From: JBFWWP01 sp050246115
GTDB taxonomy: Bacteria; Planctomycetota; UBA8108; UBA1146; JAJFFE01
DNA: 64,000 nt
Assembly (NCBI GenBank): GCA_050246115.1
Contig: JBFWWP010000029.1
Coordinates: 1-64,000 of the forward strand
Direction: 5' to 3'
Positions 62,001 through 64,000 of the stretch are shown here, one piece after another. The notes under the pieces are model-generated. The model saw only the letters and a program-made list of their open reading frames with translations, was not told where the DNA came from and did no database searches. Made by a program: the position numbers and the translations under genes. Each line of letters begins with the position of its first letter. Position 1 is the first letter of the stretch.

Positions 62001-62570
62001 TCGGTCGACGCACAAGATGTCGTCTTCCACGATCCGGCGACCGGCAAGCCGCTCGAGACCATCCGCTTCCCCAGGCAACAGACGCCACCGTTTCAGTCGA
62101 TCACCGACCTCGTCAAACCCGGAGAACCGGGGCGCCCTTCGGACAGCGTGGCGTTGTTCGTCACGACCTGCGGTCACGGCGTGCGCGCGCTCGCCGAGGA
62201 GTACAAGCAGCAGGGCGAGTTCCTGAAGTCGCACATGATCCAGGTGCTGGCTCTGGAAACGGCTGAGGGCCTCGCGGAGTGGGTCCACGAACGCATACGC
62301 CGCGCGTGGGGACTCGCGGATCCGCCAGGTACGACGCCCCAGGACATGATGAAGGCCCGTTACCGAGGTAAGCGCTATTCCTTCGGCTATCCGGCTTGTC
62401 CGGACCTGTCCCAGCAGGTGAAGCTCTGGCGTCTGCTTCGGCCTGATGACAGCCTCGGGGTCGACCTGACCGAAGGCTACATGATGGACCCAGAGGCCTC
62501 GGTATCGGCGCTCGTTTTCCACCACCCCCAGGCCACCTATTTCGGTGGCGTGGACGGCAGCGAGGACTAG
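59061..62570 (+). CDS. metH: Cobalamin-dependent methionine synthase
   Basis: The 1169-residue enzyme has all four MetH modules. The homocysteine-binding module has VLDGAMGTAIQDL and the zinc site GGCCGTTPAHIRAL. The folate-binding module has VGERTNVIGSR and IMDS-like SAT segments (LMIDSTDAVVLEE). The cobalamin module has GDVHDIGKNLVQIIL (lower-ligand His738) and LVGGAAL. The C-terminal AdoMet activation module has YRGKRYSFGYPACPDLSQQ. It transfers methyl from methyltetrahydrofolate to homocysteine. ATG 59061 has GGAAAGG upstream. It is slightly shorter than the E. coli enzyme, and its activation module is of the variant without RPAPGYPACPEH. A MITE begins six bases after the stop. Confidence 0.96.
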   Translation: MTSELLVTESEIEARLRADMSTRILVLDGAMGTAIQDLGLSAEDFGGEEYNGCNEVLVKTRPDAIRGIHRAYLEAGADCIETNTFGSASVVLAEYDLAPMAEELSFIAAQLAREEVDRASTAAHPRYVIGAMGPTTKTLCVTGGITFEQLRESYRIQARGLLRGGADVLLLETVQDTLNLKSGYLGILDAFADVGWKRPVGLSCTIEPMGTMLAGQSIEAFHASVKHIRPLFIGMNCATGPKFMTDHLRTLSAITPFAVSCYPNAGLPNDEGLYEETPASLAQDCRHFVDEGWVNLIGGCCGTTPAHIRALAAMAKGRAPRSITKKHHPMLAGIDSLSLERDNLPLQVGERTNVIGSRKFKELIAEGKYEQGAEVGRGQVRGGAHIVDVCMADPDRDELSDMKHFLPILTRLVKAPLMIDSTDAVVLEESLAMCQGKAIINSINLEDGEERFEKVVPLARRYGAALVVGCIDEDPEDGMAVTQARKLEIARRSFDLLTGKYGIEPEDIIFDPLVFPVGTGDEKYRTSGKETIAGVKLIAEEFPQCHTVLGISNVSFGLPPAGREVLNSVFLHHCLDAGLTMAIVNSQKLERFANIPANERELCDNLIFCRTADPIAEFTAFYRERKVKKGAQSSLLSLPLAERLPRNIVDGTKEGLRESLDEALAQYPTPLDIINGPLMAGMAEVGRLFNNNELIVAEVLQSAEVMKAAVGHLEPHMEKAETATRGKIVLATVKGDVHDIGKNLVQIILSNNGYDVIDLGIKVPPAALIEAILEHKPDALGLSGLLVKSAHQMVVTAEDLQSAGIKIPILVGGAALSAKFTASKIAPAIDSVVVYAKDAMNGLDIANQLLNPETTSSFVDTVRRDHERLRRGGSSKTSKAVAAHTVPSRSPEIHILDEVPATPDTHRHIEVGIDLKAVFDYINPQMLYCKHLGLRGNYWKRREEGDPKALELEGLMLALLEECRAKKLLHARALWQFFPVSVDAQDVVFHDPATGKPLETIRFPRQQTPPFQSITDLVKPGEPGRPSDSVALFVTTCGHGVRALAEEYKQQGEFLKSHMIQVLALETAEGLAEWVHERIRRAWGLADPPGTTPQDMMKARYRGKRYSFGYPACPDLSQQVKLWRLLRPDDSLGVDLTEGYMMDPEASVSALVFHHPQATYFGGVDGSED

Positions 62571-62576
62571 CCCTAA

Positions 62577-62755
62577 GGAGTCGCCCAAGAATGACTTCAC
62601 CCTCTTGCTCGTCGCTTCGGGCCATCTTCGACCGATCCGAAAACCTCGAAATCCTCACCGGAACCAAGGCTACGCCTCCGGTTCCGAGCTTTCCGGATCG
62701 GCCGAATCTGACCCCAATCGACGGCAACATGTCGAAGTAACTCTCGGGCGACTCC
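62577..62755 (+). mobile_element. 179-bp MITE-like element, copy 2
   Basis: It is the inverse-oriented partner of 23696-23874, with the same length and about 93 percent the same bases by eye. The left end is GGAGTCGCCCAAGAATGAC; the right end reads inward GGAGTCGCCCGAGAGTTAC. Internal CCGATCC/CGGATCGG and GGAACC/GGTTCC pairs are kept, so the structure is conserved in both copies. It begins six bases after the metH stop, suggesting a preference for gene ends. Confidence 0.8.
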
Positions 62756-62794
62756 TCAGGCAAGCGCATTCACAAGCAACCGTAGTCCGCGCTA

Positions 62795-62839
62795 GGCGCC
62801 GAGGGGGCTTGCGAGGGCCCCCTCCGAGGAAGCGGCGCC
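62795..62839. terminator. GC-rich hairpin
   Basis: GGCGCCGAGGGGGC pairs imperfectly with GCCCCCTCCGAGGAAGCGGCGCC across a short loop. It lies 225 bases past metH, after the MITE. There is no T run, so its role as a terminator is uncertain. Confidence 0.4.
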
Positions 62840-62990
62840 AAAGGCGAGCGCTCGAGGGTGACGTCGAGGCCATGCCCCTTTTGCGACACCTCACACGAGG
62901 CGTGGACCCGCAACGCGATCGCGGTATCATTCGCCATCCGGAGGCGCCGCGAGGCGCACCCGCGGTCCCCAACGAGAGGAACCTGCCTTG

Positions 62991-64000
62991 ATGGTCCGAC
63001 GCGCCTTCGCTCGCCACACCCTCGCGGCTGGCCTGGTGGTCCTGAGTAGTGCCTGTGTTCTGGGAGACGTGGCCGCACAGGAGGGATTTGCCCCGCCGCC
63101 GCTCACGATTCCGCGGCAGTCGGGGACCATCCAGGAGCTACCGATCTCGAAGTGGCTGAGCTTCATGGAAGTGGCGAGCGGCAAGTTCGTTGCCTACCCC
63201 AGTAGGTTCGGCGACGCCGACGAGGATCGTCTCCGCTTCCTGGGGAACTTGCGCGCTCTCAACTACCCCGTGATCAAGGCCGTGTTCGAGAGCAACGGCT
63301 ATCAAGTCACCGAGGAGTTGCGCTCGAATCTCATCCAAGTGCGCCACAACACACAGCGGGTTCGCAACCGGGTGACCAAACGCGTCTCCTCCGTCGATGA
63401 CGAGGACGTCACCGAGGTCGAGGCCCCGTCCTTGACGTGGCTTTGTGCCCTCCGCTATCTCGATGCGGCCTCGACCTATGATGTGGTTCGCCAAGTGTTG
63501 CGCCGGCGCAGTCGCGACGGAAAGGTCTCGTCGGAGCACCTTCGCGTCGAGTTGGTCGCGCCCGTCAATGCGCTGGTACTGACCGGTGACGATCAGACCA
63601 TTCGCCGGGTGCAAGATGTGATTCGAACGATCGACGTCCCGCCGATCAACCAACTCCCCCTGCTACGCTGCTACACGCCTTACCACGCGAGTCCGGTCGA
63701 GATCGCCGAGCGTTTGAGTGAATTGACCGGATTCCCCAAGGTCGTGCTGTACGGAGCCGTCGCGGAGGACGACCCCAACACCCTGGACTCGGGAGCCAGC
63801 CGCGGCGCCGATACCGACGGACGATACTGCCGACTGCTCGTCGTGTCGGACCTCGAGAAAATCGTAGTGGACACCAACGATCAACATCGGAAGGAACTCA
63901 TCGACTTCTTGATGCCGCTGATCGATCGACGGGACGCGCTGGCTCGCGCGAGCACACACCTCTATCGTGTCCAGAACGTCCAGGTCGAAGTTGCGGTCAA
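62991..64000 (+). CDS. Secretin-like (GspD N-domain) exported protein, partial
   Basis: The frame is open from ATG 62991 to the window end (336 codons). It starts with a signal peptide (RHTLAAGLVVLSSACVLG). It then shows secretin N-domain features: ISKWLSFMEVASGKFVAY resembles an N0 domain, and repeated units of the N1 type include LRVELVAPVNALVLTGDD, IRRVQDVIRTIDVPP, RCYTPYHASPVEIAERLSEL and CRLLVVSDLEKIVVDTND. The C-terminal secretin pore domain would lie beyond the window, so the assignment is provisional. A type II secretion or type IV pilus outer-membrane channel is the natural role. GAGAGGA precedes the start, and TTG 62988 is an alternative. Confidence 0.7.
   Translation, partial: MVRRAFARHTLAAGLVVLSSACVLGDVAAQEGFAPPPLTIPRQSGTIQELPISKWLSFMEVASGKFVAYPSRFGDADEDRLRFLGNLRALNYPVIKAVFESNGYQVTEELRSNLIQVRHNTQRVRNRVTKRVSSVDDEDVTEVEAPSLTWLCALRYLDAASTYDVVRQVLRRRSRDGKVSSEHLRVELVAPVNALVLTGDDQTIRRVQDVIRTIDVPPINQLPLLRCYTPYHASPVEIAERLSELTGFPKVVLYGAVAEDDPNTLDSGASRGADTDGRYCRLLVVSDLEKIVVDTNDQHRKELIDFLMPLIDRRDALARASTHLYRVQNVQVEVAV

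Larger units (their letters stand above)
62571..62990. other. Gene-free stretch between metH and the secretin-like gene
   Basis: It contains the second MITE copy and a hairpin at 62795-62839 (GGCGCC and AGGGGGC pair with GCCCCCT and GGCGCC). No coding sequence is seen. The metH terminator and the promoter of the secretin-like gene must both lie here; the MITE could serve as the former. Confidence 0.45.

Overview
The window is high-GC DNA whose gene content points to a member of the Planctomycetota, probably a marine or aquatic lineage assembled from a metagenome. The clues are four large secreted proteins ending in a dockerin-like calcium-loop module with a Cys-containing tail, a Ser/Thr kinase fused to a formylglycine-enzyme-type domain, a secreted WD40 protein, a DUF1028 protein with a dockerin tail, and many GTG/TTG starts behind strong AGGAGG-type sites. 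This assignment is inference from family content only.

Layout. Positions 1-4.8 kb are a mobile-element scar: a tyrosine-recombinase remnant, an IS3-type orfA with a truncated orfB, four copies of a short repeat, and a gene cut by the IS end. Positions 5-17 kb hold housekeeping and accessory genes: a YceH-like protein, a methyltransferase, a two-gene unit resembling the Campylobacter phosphoramidate kinases (CysC-like and L-glutamine-kinase-like), a DEAD-box helicase, a TetR/WD40 pair and an Na+/H+ antiporter. Positions 17-26 kb encode RidA, a lipase/dockerin-protein operon, a gene-poor kilobase holding a 179-bp MITE, and another dockerin protein. Positions 26-35 kb hold neuC with an HprK-like kinase, a VWA/M14 peptidase operon, a flavin reductase, a CNNM-type protein and tRNA-Ser(UGA). 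Positions 35.8-44.7 kb hold an ankyrin pseudogene, a Ycf46-N-like fusion protein, a DUF2277/ABC operon, a DUF2339 protein and a thioredoxin-like gene with an in-frame UGA. Positions 44.9-64 kb hold an MFS transporter, the kinase-FGE protein, an ECF sigma factor, a YceI/EF-hand protein, neuB-neuA, a DUF4010 protein, a glycerophosphodiesterase, the DUF1028 protein, metH, a second MITE copy and the start of a secretin-like gene.

Themes. Surface chemistry recurs: neuC, neuB and neuA could make and activate a nonulosonic acid, and the CysC-like/glutamine-kinase-like pair could supply a phosphoramidate modification of a surface glycan. Secretion is the second theme: the shared C-terminal module, many signal peptides and a secretin-like protein. 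The most striking single feature is the probable selenoprotein at 43688-44707. An in-frame UGA takes the place of the first Cys of a CPPC motif, and a perfect GC-rich hairpin with a GGU loop follows at the distance expected for a bacterial SECIS element.
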